Below are positions 36,081-42,945 of a stretch of 64,000 bases of DNA, piece by piece. Position numbers and translations under genes: made by a program. The notes below the pieces were generated by a model, which saw only the letters and a program-made list of their open reading frames with translations, was not told where the DNA came from and ran no database searches. Numbering within the stretch: the first letter of the stretch is position 1; every line of letters starts with the position of its first letter. Source of the DNA: Formosa haliotis (lineage in GTDB: Bacteria > Bacteroidota > Bacteroidia > Flavobacteriales > Flavobacteriaceae); the NCBI RefSeq assembly GCF_001685485.1, contig NZ_BDEL01000001.1:3879501-3943500 (forward strand), read 5' to 3'.

Positions 36081-36722
36081 CGATGGCGAATATGAAAAGT
36101 AGCAGGATCTACAAACTAACTTTTCGTATCGGCACAGGTTTTAAATTTATAAATTATATTTCGTTTTTGCTCTTAACTGCTATTTTTTATATGCGCTGTT
36201 GTGTTTAGTATTTTTTATTTTCCAGTATTTTATAGCTTTCTAAATTCTTTTTTTTTACACCTGGATCTTTAATCTTCTCTCTTCCACTAAATACGGTGTA
36301 TGGAGGACGCTACATAAGGTAACCAGCACCCAAACTTGATTTTCTTTTAAGATTGGTTATATAAAGCTTTATATGACTTGTCTTAAAATAAAACTTGCTT
36401 CGATTCCGTTACTATTTAAAAATTTATAAAAATCTTAAGCCATTGATATGGCCGACTACAAACATCTTGTTATCAGACTATTGGAAGTGTTAAATAACAC
36501 CAAAAACTTGACTTTCTCATTTTTTTTCAATAACTTAAAACAAACTGTTTAACGTTGCAAACGTTTTGAGAGCGCGCTCTCAACGATTTCTATCGCACAG
36601 TTTGCGATTTGAAATTCTCCTTAACTCGTTTTTAAATCAACTGATTTTTATAAATAAAAAAAAACCTCGAAGCAAGCCGTAAAGTTTGGGGGATGACCGA
36701 AAGTCATTCATATTAAACGCAA
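36081..36722 (-). repeat. ORF-less cassette with its attC, copy 4 (642 bp)
   Basis: Sister of copy 3. Left neighbour is GTTGGGTAA of cassette 19, right neighbour a different attC (GGTTTTGGCTATGG). A minus-strand start near the right border begins MNDFRSSPKLYGLLRGF and ends within about 30 codons, as in the other copies. Confidence 0.85.
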
Positions 36723-36844
36723 CGGTTTTGGCTATGGTTTCGTTGCGGAATGGTTCGGCAGAACTATTCCGCCGTAAACCAAAGTTAGTAAATACGCAGG
36801 AATTTCCGATTAGGAAATTCCGCCGCAATGAATTATAGCCGTTG
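36723..36844 (-). repeat. attC-like site (junction 20), first in the array
   Basis: A 122-nt spacer. Arms GGCTATGGTTTCGTTGCGG and CCGCAATGAATTATAGCC; inner hairpins GGAATGGTTCGGC with CAGAACTATTCCGCC and GGAATTTCCGATTAGGAAATTC (given as halves GGAATTTCC and GGAAATTC). It belongs to cassette 21 (36845-37386; end repeats TTAGCTACA and TGTAGCTAA). Confidence 0.82.
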
Positions 36845-36848
36845 TTAG

Positions 36849-37358
36849 CTACAGTTTTTTATATTCAATTTTTTTCGCTGTCATTATTTTCTCAATTCGT
36901 CTAGTCAAACTTAAAATAGTTGAGTTAGCGAATAATTCGATTAACAGTATGTAAATCAGTCCAAAAATTGGAAGAACGAAAATCATAAGACTTTCATTAA
37001 CTCCATTCGTGAAAGTTTGATAAATTGCAATAACAATTGTCAGAATGATAAAGAAAATTGCAAACCAAAAATGAATATTATAGGTCATTCCGTTTTTTCT
37101 TTTCAGAATCAGTTTACTTTCAGTTCCGTCGCTATTTGAATTAACCGATTTCAAATTTAGTTTAACAAGAGGACCTAAATTCGGCTCTGTGTATAGCATA
37201 GAAAATGTATTTGAAAGGTCAAATCCGCCATCATCAGAATACTCACCAGAAATATTATTCCGTTTACTAAAAGTTTTTCGTTTTATTTCAGTTCGGATTA
37301 TTTCGTTCAGTCGATTTGCTCCACCTTTTATTTTATATTCAACTGCTTTTTCTTTCAA
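36849..37358 (-). CDS. Two-pass membrane hypothetical protein, first cassette gene (169 aa)
   Basis: A cytosolic N-terminal half, charged and without family resemblance, then two membrane helices (about residues 98-118 and 125-147), and a basic tail (RRIEKIMTAKKIEYKKL). It is the gene closest to the recombinase relic, so it is in the position of most recent insertion in an integron. It starts 28 bp from the AAC of the border. Unknown function. Confidence 0.6.
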   Translation of the reverse strand: MKEKAVEYKIKGGANRLNEIIRTEIKRKTFSKRNNISGEYSDDGGFDLSNTFSMLYTEPNLGPLVKLNLKSVNSNSDGTESKLILKRKNGMTYNIHFWFAIFFIILTIVIAIYQTFTNGVNESLMIFVLPIFGLIYILLIELFANSTILSLTRRIEKIMTAKKIEYKKL

Positions 37359-37386
37359 CGATTTGGTTGGTTTAAATTGTAGCTAA

Positions 37387-37417
37387 CTAGTTATATCAAA
37401 ACAAATATAAACAATAA
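37387..37417 (-). promoter_or_regulatory. Candidate attI region and array promoter
   Basis: This 31-bp gap lies between the end of the recombinase relic and the first cassette. On the minus strand it reads ATATTTGTTTTGATATAACTAG up to the core (halves ATATTTGTTTTG and ATATAACTAG). TATATTTG (37402-37409) fits the Bacteroidota -7 consensus TAnnTTTG exactly, about 45 bp before the first cassette start codon. I do not see a good -33 TTTG. Position alone makes it the attI/Pc candidate. Confidence 0.4.
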
Positions 37418-37600
37418 TCATTCAATGTTTCGGGATATCAGCACTTTGTTGTTGGTATATCCCGGGCCGTTTAGTTGGTCTACCGCAACGTCTAACGGAC
37501 TGCGAACATTCATTAAATCTTTTTGGGCAACGTGGGTGTAAATCATCGTGGTTTCTGGTTTGGCATGTCCTAATAAATCTTGAATATAAATAAAATCTAT
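37418..37600 (-). pseudogene. C-terminal relic of an IntI-like tyrosine recombinase
   Basis: The last 60 residues of a tyrosine recombinase, open from 37600 to the stop at 37418. They hold YIQDLLGHAKPETTMIYTHV, the His box and the catalytic Tyr, then NVRSPLDV. Integron integrases end in the same way (LLGH...TTMIYTHV...VRSPLD), although some stand-alone Bacteroidota recombinases share the pattern. The rest of the gene, including the IntI-specific insert, is gone; upstream there is a TAG and then the stop of the next gene. It has the same direction as the cassettes, with its 3' end facing attI, unlike class 1 integrons. Confidence 0.75.
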
Positions 37601-37607
37601 CTATTCT

Positions 37608-38705
37608 TCATAATAATTCCACATTGCCCCAAACCATTGGATGAGAACTAGCTTCCTGAATTTTGTTTTTTAAAGTGCTATAATACCTCCATTTCGGACG
37701 GTTTTCTGGCCAAACACCTTTTCTGTTTAGTCCGCTGTCTTTGAGTTTGTTAAAAAGCGAGGGAGATAATAACATATAATCTTGTTGCTTTATATTTACT
37801 CCCTTTCTATATGCTCCAATACGATGATAATTTTGATCTTCACCTTCATCTAAAATAACTTCAAAGGATAAGTGTTTTGTAATGTCTTTAATTTTGGTAT
37901 CCTGCATCAAAGGAGCGTTGGAATAACAATATGATGGAGCTCCGAAAGTGCCAGTAATTATAATATTTGTTTCATCATTTTTTAATAGTGTTTTAAATCG
38001 ATTAGCTAGGTATGTAGTTAAATGAGCCCGGCATTCGTCGACAACATCTTTGTTTTGGATGTTACTTTTAAAATGAACAGCAATGACTCGAATAATATTT
38101 TGGCTAGGAGACATAATCTTAAACTCTAATATAGGCTTCAAATAATGTGTTTTAATATTACAAAGCTCATATCCTTCCCGAAGCAATAGGGCGATTTCCA
38201 TGCCATTTTTATCTGAATTTTGGATGACATGAATTTGAGTATAGGGATCACAATCAAATGTCGGTAGTATTGTATTATTGAACTCTTCCAAAGAAGCACG
38301 ATCTTCTACTTCCTGCAAAATAAGTATATCTGGGTTTATCTCTGATATAACTTTAGCTTTGTGATGGATCGCCGGCAATGGGATAGGTTTTGTTTGTAAA
38401 GCGATCCAACCTTCATAATTATTAATTAAAGTTGCCTTGGTCTTTTCTTCAAGATCATAACCTTTTAAGTATAAATTACCTGCTTTTTTTTGGAGTATAG
38501 CATAAGGTCTTTGTGTAATGTTTTCAAACCCAAGTAAGAAGGCTAGTTCTCGAATTCTCCTAATCTCTGCATTAGATTTTTTAGTTTGCGATATTAGGCT
38601 GTCTAACTCATTTATCCATTTTTTGTGGCTATACTTTAATTCAGCTTTGCTAAGATTACGATCTCTATGGAATAAATTTTCGATGTTATATGATGCTATT
38701 TTCAT
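37608..38705 (-). CDS. Endonuclease/exonuclease/phosphatase-fold protein with altered active site (365 aa)
   Basis: EEP-fold protein. The start SYNIENLF supplies the family's first Asn, and LILQEVED its metal-binding Glu. AVHFKSN matches the His segment. The next two canonical motifs are altered: GDFN reads TGTFGAPS, and the final SDH reads SSHPMVWG. Loss of both Asp makes nuclease or phosphatase activity doubtful. It starts 10 bp after the stop of the DnaC-like gene, overlapping its regulation, and ends next to the recombinase relic. It therefore marks the ICE side of the junction. Confidence 0.75.
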   Translation of the reverse strand: MKIASYNIENLFHRDRNLSKAELKYSHKKWINELDSLISQTKKSNAEIRRIRELAFLLGFENITQRPYAILQKKAGNLYLKGYDLEEKTKATLINNYEGWIALQTKPIPLPAIHHKAKVISEINPDILILQEVEDRASLEEFNNTILPTFDCDPYTQIHVIQNSDKNGMEIALLLREGYELCNIKTHYLKPILEFKIMSPSQNIIRVIAVHFKSNIQNKDVVDECRAHLTTYLANRFKTLLKNDETNIIITGTFGAPSYCYSNAPLMQDTKIKDITKHLSFEVILDEGEDQNYHRIGAYRKGVNIKQQDYMLLSPSLFNKLKDSGLNRKGVWPENRPKWRYYSTLKNKIQEASSHPMVWGNVELL

Positions 38706-38716
38706 GATTAGTGTGA

Positions 38717-39373
38717 TTATTTACGTTTATCTTTTGTGGTTTCGCTAAAGGTCAATTGATTAAATAATTGTCGCATTCTAGAACGGACTCTAGATCCGTA
38801 GCGTTCTTCAATTTCACTGGCGTTTAGGTTTGTAGTTATATGCGTTTTAATCTTTGTTTCTAGAAACAATTCATACCTAGAAAGAAGCACTTCTCCCATT
38901 ACGTTGTATGTGTTTCCATAGTATTTGCCTATTGGTTCTATACCTAAATCATCGAAACAATAACATTTGTTGTTTCCGAAATCTTGAATGGTTTTTGTTC
39001 CCAAATGATTGTATGCAAATACAATATTCCTGGCAGCAATTATTTCAAACATCTTTGGTTTAAGAGACAGATTTCGCAGTAAATTCATAAGGCTGGTTTT
39101 GCCACAACCAACAGGACCAGAAAGTAAAATGCCTTTGTTTAAATCGATTCCGTTGGCTTTACAGTAATCCTTATCTTGGATGAAATAACAACATAATTTT
39201 AAAAGCAGTTTGTGGTCTTCTTTATGAATTTCAAAATGTTCACCAAATAGAATTTTACCTTTGGCTTCCAAATAAACCAAGATATTCTTAAAATCGTAGG
39301 TTACAGTATCACCGTTAAATCTGCCAAGTGTATATTCTACGTCACCTTCTTTTATTTTATAGAGGTTGATCAT
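38717..39373 (-). CDS. DnaC/IstB-like ATPase of the ICE (218 aa)
   Basis: AAA+ ATPase of the DnaC type. Walker A is GILLSGPVGCGKTSLMNLL, Walker B is CYCFDDLGIEPIG, and the sensor region is KTHITTNLNASEIEERYG. DnaC proteins load the replicative helicase, so the ICE may replicate during transfer. The gene overlaps the upstream 215-aa gene by 17 bp, a firm operon link. Length is short but complete for mobile-element DnaC proteins. Confidence 0.88.
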   Translation of the reverse strand: MINLYKIKEGDVEYTLGRFNGDTVTYDFKNILVYLEAKGKILFGEHFEIHKEDHKLLLKLCCYFIQDKDYCKANGIDLNKGILLSGPVGCGKTSLMNLLRNLSLKPKMFEIIAARNIVFAYNHLGTKTIQDFGNNKCYCFDDLGIEPIGKYYGNTYNVMGEVLLSRYELFLETKIKTHITTNLNASEIEERYGSRVRSRMRQLFNQLTFSETTKDKRK

Positions 39374-40004
39374 AATTTTTGTTTTTATTGGTTTTTAGGT
39401 GATCTTTTAATTTTTGTCCAGCTTCATTTTTTTCTATTTCATGAGCTTTTATCATCCAATTAGAGGCTAAGGCTTTCCAATTTTCAACTTTCGATTTTCC
39501 TCCAATAATCCAACCAATTGCTAAATTGTGATTGTAGAATTTTTTAGCTTCATTAATTGGCCATTTTTTTAATTTAAAGAATAAAATAACTTCATCTTCG
39601 TTTTTTGGTAACTTACCTTTATTAAGGTTTCTATTTAGTTTATTAAGGTTTAGTATAGATGCCAAAGCTTGTTTATTGCTTTCATCTTGCTTGTTTACAA
39701 CTTGTTTATTTGTTGTCTCAAAATTAAACATGATAATTTCACTTCCTTTATAAGGGTTGTGAGATGGAAGGTATTGCAGGTATTTCCAGTCATTTAAGTT
39801 CATAAGACAACGATGATAGGTTGTTTTTGACCCTATTTTAGACATTTCCATAATTTCTTGCCTTGAGATGAATATTTTAGTTCGAAAACTATTGTAATTC
39901 CAGTATTGAAATAAAGCCATATATAGGCTAATATGAGTTGTGTTTAATCTTGAATCTCGATTAAAGGATTTAAAAATACTATTGAGGTGTTTTATGTAAT
40001 TCAT
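39357..40004 (-). CDS. ICE replication-linked protein, probable winged-helix (215 aa)
   Basis: The N-terminal half has the look of a MarR/replication-initiator-like winged helix: HISLYMALFQYWNYNSF, then FISRQEIMEMSKIGSKTTYH. The C-terminal half includes KKWPINEAKKFYNHNLAIGW, as in DnaD/DnaT-like helicase-loading partners. It precedes and overlaps the DnaC-like gene and follows the excisionase-like gene by 6 bp. By context it is a DNA-binding adaptor for helicase loading. Confidence 0.7.
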   Translation of the reverse strand: MNYIKHLNSIFKSFNRDSRLNTTHISLYMALFQYWNYNSFRTKIFISRQEIMEMSKIGSKTTYHRCLMNLNDWKYLQYLPSHNPYKGSEIIMFNFETTNKQVVNKQDESNKQALASILNLNKLNRNLNKGKLPKNEDEVILFFKLKKWPINEAKKFYNHNLAIGWIIGGKSKVENWKALASNWMIKAHEIEKNEAGQKLKDHLKTNKNKNYDQPL

Positions 40005-40010
40005 TTTAGT

Positions 40011-40292
40011 TTAGTTTTGATTATCAATGCGATTATCATCTATTATGTTTTGAATATCTTGTAATTCATAATAAATAATCCTACCAACTTTTGTATAGGG
40101 AATGGTACCGTTAGATCTTAAATTCATGAGTGTTACCGAGGTTATTCCTAATAAATCCATAACATCTGAAGATCGTAATAATTGTTTGATGTCGCTAATT
40201 GGATTTTTATTGGATAATAGAAGTTTAATGTCTTGTAGAAGATCGCATTTGAATTCTTGGAGATCTGCTTTAGTAATTTCTTGTTTTGCCAT
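40011..40292 (-). CDS. Excisionase-like HTH protein (93 aa)
   Basis: A helical N-terminus (residues 1-35), then an HTH_17/MerR-like winged helix: LLRSSDVMDLLGITSVTLMN, followed by LRSNGTIPYTKVGRIIYY. Proteins of this size and motif act as excisionases or transcription factors of Bacteroidota ICEs. First gene of the leftward DnaC operon. It lies on the other side of an inverted-repeat region from rteC, as the excision operon does in CTnDOT-type elements. Confidence 0.82.
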   Translation of the reverse strand: MAKQEITKADLQEFKCDLLQDIKLLLSNKNPISDIKQLLRSSDVMDLLGITSVTLMNLRSNGTIPYTKVGRIIYYELQDIQNIIDDNRIDNQN

Positions 40293-40511
40293 AATATTTA
40301 GTTTTTGTAATTAATATCACAACAAATTTGAAAAGTTTTAATAACTGTTTTTCACTATGAAGACAGTAGTCCGATAAAATTTAACATTCAACAGGTTCTG
40401 GACGATAAGAGGACGTGTTTATTCTAATTTGTGGTATCTTGTTGTTAGTTTTCTTATAATTTAAGAGAAAATTCCACTTTTCGGACTACTGGTTATATAC
40501 CGGTTATTTAA
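40293..40511. promoter_or_regulatory. Intergenic control region with an 11-bp inverted repeat
   Basis: CAGTAGTCCGA (40364-40374) and TCGGACTACTG (40481-40491) form a perfect inverted repeat 106 bp apart, between the stop of rteC and the start of the excisionase-like gene. In CTnDOT, RteC activates the excision operon by binding inverted half-sites upstream of it. The location matches, but identity of the binder is inference. Confidence 0.5.
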
Positions 40512-41327
40512 TTATAAATCTGAATTTTCAATGTAATTTATAACATTCATAGAAAGTTCATTGAGATATTTAGTTTTACACTTTGTTCTAGATTTTATCT
40601 CAGAAAACTTTTTATAAATAGGTGGGTTAGGTATATTAAAAATGGTAGCCAATGCTCTCGAAAACTCTATAAGGGTCAGGTTGCCATTATTTATACATTT
40701 ATTTAAGTAGAGTGCATAAGCTAGCTCAACAAATGCTACTGTTGGTCCTGTCCATTTTAAAGTAGTGTAGTCGGAAATACTGTTAAGTCCTGTAGATTGC
40801 CTTTTGTTTAAATACTTTATAAATAATAAGTAGGCCTTGTATTGTGCGAGTATATTATCTTTAGGTGTCGAGAAATCTTTGTCGTTGTAGTAGTTTTTTA
40901 TATAAGAAAGTGAATATTTATCAAGATGTTTCTGTAGGAAATAGAAGGAGTCTAAATGGGTTTGTTCTAATTCTATATATTGTATAAATTCAGAATTATT
41001 GTGAATAAAGGTGTTCACCTGATCAAAATTTTTGTTCAAGTAACTTTTCTGAGCTAAGCAATCTATTTTGGGATATCGAATTTCAAAGGAACGTATTTCA
41101 GAGAAATAGATATATTTTATAAGAGGTATTTGTTTTGTTACTTTAAAAAAGTGTATTTCTTCAGTTTCAGAAGTGAAAGTATGCTTTGTTAAATCGCCTT
41201 TTAATTTCTGCAGTAATTTTTCACATACAATAATAGATAAATTTGCTTCTTTTAAAATAGTAAAGGAATTTTCGTGAATAGCTATTAGTTCTTCATTTAG
41301 TTTTTCAATTTCTAGTGTAAACTTCAT
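40512..41327 (-). CDS. rteC: RteC-family ICE regulator (271 aa)
   Basis: RteC is the regulator that turns on excision of CTnDOT-like conjugative elements. The N-terminal half is helical (EIEKLNEELIAIHENSFTIL). The C-terminal half holds the family-typical LKWTGPTVAFVELAYALYLN and IEFSRALATIFNIPN segment, followed by the helical FSEIKSRTKCKTKYLNEL that forms the winged-helix end. Normal length. It lies upstream of the excisionase-like operon in the same direction. Confidence 0.9.
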   Translation of the reverse strand: MKFTLEIEKLNEELIAIHENSFTILKEANLSIIVCEKLLQKLKGDLTKHTFTSETEEIHFFKVTKQIPLIKYIYFSEIRSFEIRYPKIDCLAQKSYLNKNFDQVNTFIHNNSEFIQYIELEQTHLDSFYFLQKHLDKYSLSYIKNYYNDKDFSTPKDNILAQYKAYLLFIKYLNKRQSTGLNSISDYTTLKWTGPTVAFVELAYALYLNKCINNGNLTLIEFSRALATIFNIPNPPIYKKFSEIKSRTKCKTKYLNELSMNVINYIENSDL

Positions 41328-41533
41328 AATTAATTTGTTCTTAGGGATTAAAAATTAATGTAGGAAGTTGTGATTGGGGCAAAATTAGAAAAGCGGATTT
41401 CGATTTATAAGACTGATTCCATTCAAGTTAAATTACGAAATTTTAAATGCCAAATAAATGAAGTGTATTTTTCTACACTTTAGGTGTGTAGAAAAATACG
41501 CATCTAATAATGACGTGAGGTTTAGGCTGATTG

Positions 41534-42448
41534 TTATTTATTAAATTTTTTTCTGAAAGATTTTATATCAGTGGTTTTTGTCTTAGCAAAGAGGTTTGAA
41601 GCATGTTTTCTAACTGTGCTTTTCGAAATAAATAGATTGTTTGCAATATGTTTATAATCATGATTATTTAATATATGTATTGCAATTTCATTTTCTCTAT
41701 TGGTGAAACTTGATATAAATGGATGTAACTCTAAGTTTTTATGTTCATATTTGAGTCGATATAAATAACTATGAATTTCCATTATTGTAATACATATAAA
41801 CGAAAGTATAATAACACTTAGTTTAATTACAGCAGCTGTATTTAAATATGAGAAAATTGGTAAAAATAATAAACCAACATATGCTATTATAACGAGATAG
41901 GGTCTGTATTTAAAATGTCTTTTATGGGTGACGTTTTTTAATACATTTTTAAGTAGATAATAAAAAAAAGAACAAGCTAGAATAGTTGGGGTAATAAGGA
42001 ATATATGTTTTGATATTGTTAGGGAATGTGTGAAAGTAAACACCATTATATAACCAAATATAAAATTAACCAGCATAATGTAGGTCAAGCATTTAATTTG
42101 AAAAAACTTATTTGAGGACATAATTTTAAATTCTTTGGTGATATACCAAACCACAAATAAGCATAGATTTATCCCTATAGCATATTTTATTGTTTCTTGA
42201 ATAAAAACTGAAAAGGGGATAGATTTATTGGGAAGAATGCCACTAGACAACTCATAGACTAAAAAAACAAAAATCAAAATTAGGTAACGTAGCTTGGAGC
42301 TTAAATTCTTTTTATGATATATGAGTGTTCTAGTGACTTGAAAAATGAATAATAAAACTAAGAGGGAACAAATAAAAGCGATAATCCAATGAAATGGAAG
42401 ATTGTACCTGAAATATTCAGGCACCTGGTACTGTAAGGTTAATAGCAT
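41534..42448 (-). CDS. Membrane-bound LuxR-type regulator (304 aa)
   Basis: Seven or more membrane helices in residues 1-215 (for example WIIAFICSLLVLLFIFQV and YVGLLFLPIFSYLN). The C-terminal LuxR-type HTH is SFTNRENEIAIHILNNHDYK, then HIANNLFISKSTVRKHASNL. A sensor-plus-HTH fusion without kinase steps is common in Bacteroidota. It starts the group of genes at the ICE end and may respond to an envelope signal. Target genes are not visible. About 200 bp downstream separates it from rteC with no further gene. Confidence 0.8.
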   Translation of the reverse strand: MLLTLQYQVPEYFRYNLPFHWIIAFICSLLVLLFIFQVTRTLIYHKKNLSSKLRYLILIFVFLVYELSSGILPNKSIPFSVFIQETIKYAIGINLCLFVVWYITKEFKIMSSNKFFQIKCLTYIMLVNFIFGYIMVFTFTHSLTISKHIFLITPTILACSFFYYLLKNVLKNVTHKRHFKYRPYLVIIAYVGLLFLPIFSYLNTAAVIKLSVIILSFICITIMEIHSYLYRLKYEHKNLELHPFISSFTNRENEIAIHILNNHDYKHIANNLFISKSTVRKHASNLFAKTKTTDIKSFRKKFNK

Positions 42449-42860
42449 AGTAGGTTGGTGGTTAGTTAGTTGGTTGAAGTGAAGTTAGATGTTTTGATTT
42501 AGGGAAACAACATAAATTGAGATAAATTTTAAATTCTTAAATAATTAGGTACTCTTCTCGAGGCTTTAGGACATTTATATGGAATATAAGATCTCAAAAT
42601 CAAATATCCCTAAAAGTTTAAAATTAAAATCTTAATTCTGATATGGTAAAATGATTGTATAGGCAATTAAATTGAAGATAAATCTTACATTTTGGAAAAA
42701 AATCAAAAAAAAATATTTTTTTTTATACTGAAAAATCCCGCACCTCTTTGATGAAAAATAATGTTAAAATTTTCAAAAACACCTTAAGTGGTGCGGTTTG
42801 AGGTGCGTAATTGATAAAAGTTAAGTGTAACTAGTTGTATTAGAGTTTAATATGTTGATA
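42449..42860. other. Gene-free ICE end region with short inverted repeats
   Basis: No ORF of note in about 410 bp. CGCACCTC (42739-42746) and GAGGTGCG (42800-42807) are inverted and CACCTTAAGTGGTG (about 42781-42794) is an imperfect palindrome. Repeats like these beside an att site may be arm sites for integrase or excisionase. No recombinase gene for the ICE is present on this side. Confidence 0.35.
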
Positions 42861-42882
42861 GTTCTAGACCCTCTTTCTCCGC
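42861..42882 (+). other. tRNA-Ser 3'-end fragment, candidate ICE att site
   Basis: CCCTCTTTCTCCGC is the usual 3' strand of the T-arm and acceptor of a bacterial tRNA-Ser, preceded by GTTCTAGA in the T-loop position. No 5' part of a tRNA can be folded here, so this is only the segment copied when an element integrates into a tRNA gene. ICE genes lie to the left and no ICE gene follows to the right. Confidence 0.5.
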
Positions 42883-42885
42883 TTA

Positions 42886-42917
42886 AAAGCCCCGTAACAT
42901 AAGTGTTACGGGGCTTT
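42886..42917. terminator. Bidirectional intrinsic terminator
   Basis: AAAGCCCCGTAACA and TGTTACGGGGCTTT form a 14-bp perfect stem with a four-base loop, followed by GATTTTTT. Probably the former terminator of the tRNA gene in which the ICE sits. Confidence 0.85.
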
Positions 42918-42945
42918 GATTTTTTGCAAAGGACTTAATTCATTT

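Noticed and set aside
21563..36722. 642-bp repeat as a MITE or other transposon
   Set aside because: No terminal inverted repeats at the ends of the 642-bp unit and no target duplication; borders coincide with AAC triplets shared by all other cassettes.
3916..37387. Regular repeats could be a CRISPR array
   Set aside because: The repeats are 117-124 nt palindromes and the segments between are 0.5-2.6 kb coding cassettes; no cas genes.
42820..42882. Complete tRNA-Ser gene
   Set aside because: No 5' acceptor strand, D-arm or anticodon arm pairs upstream; only the 3' strand is recognisable.
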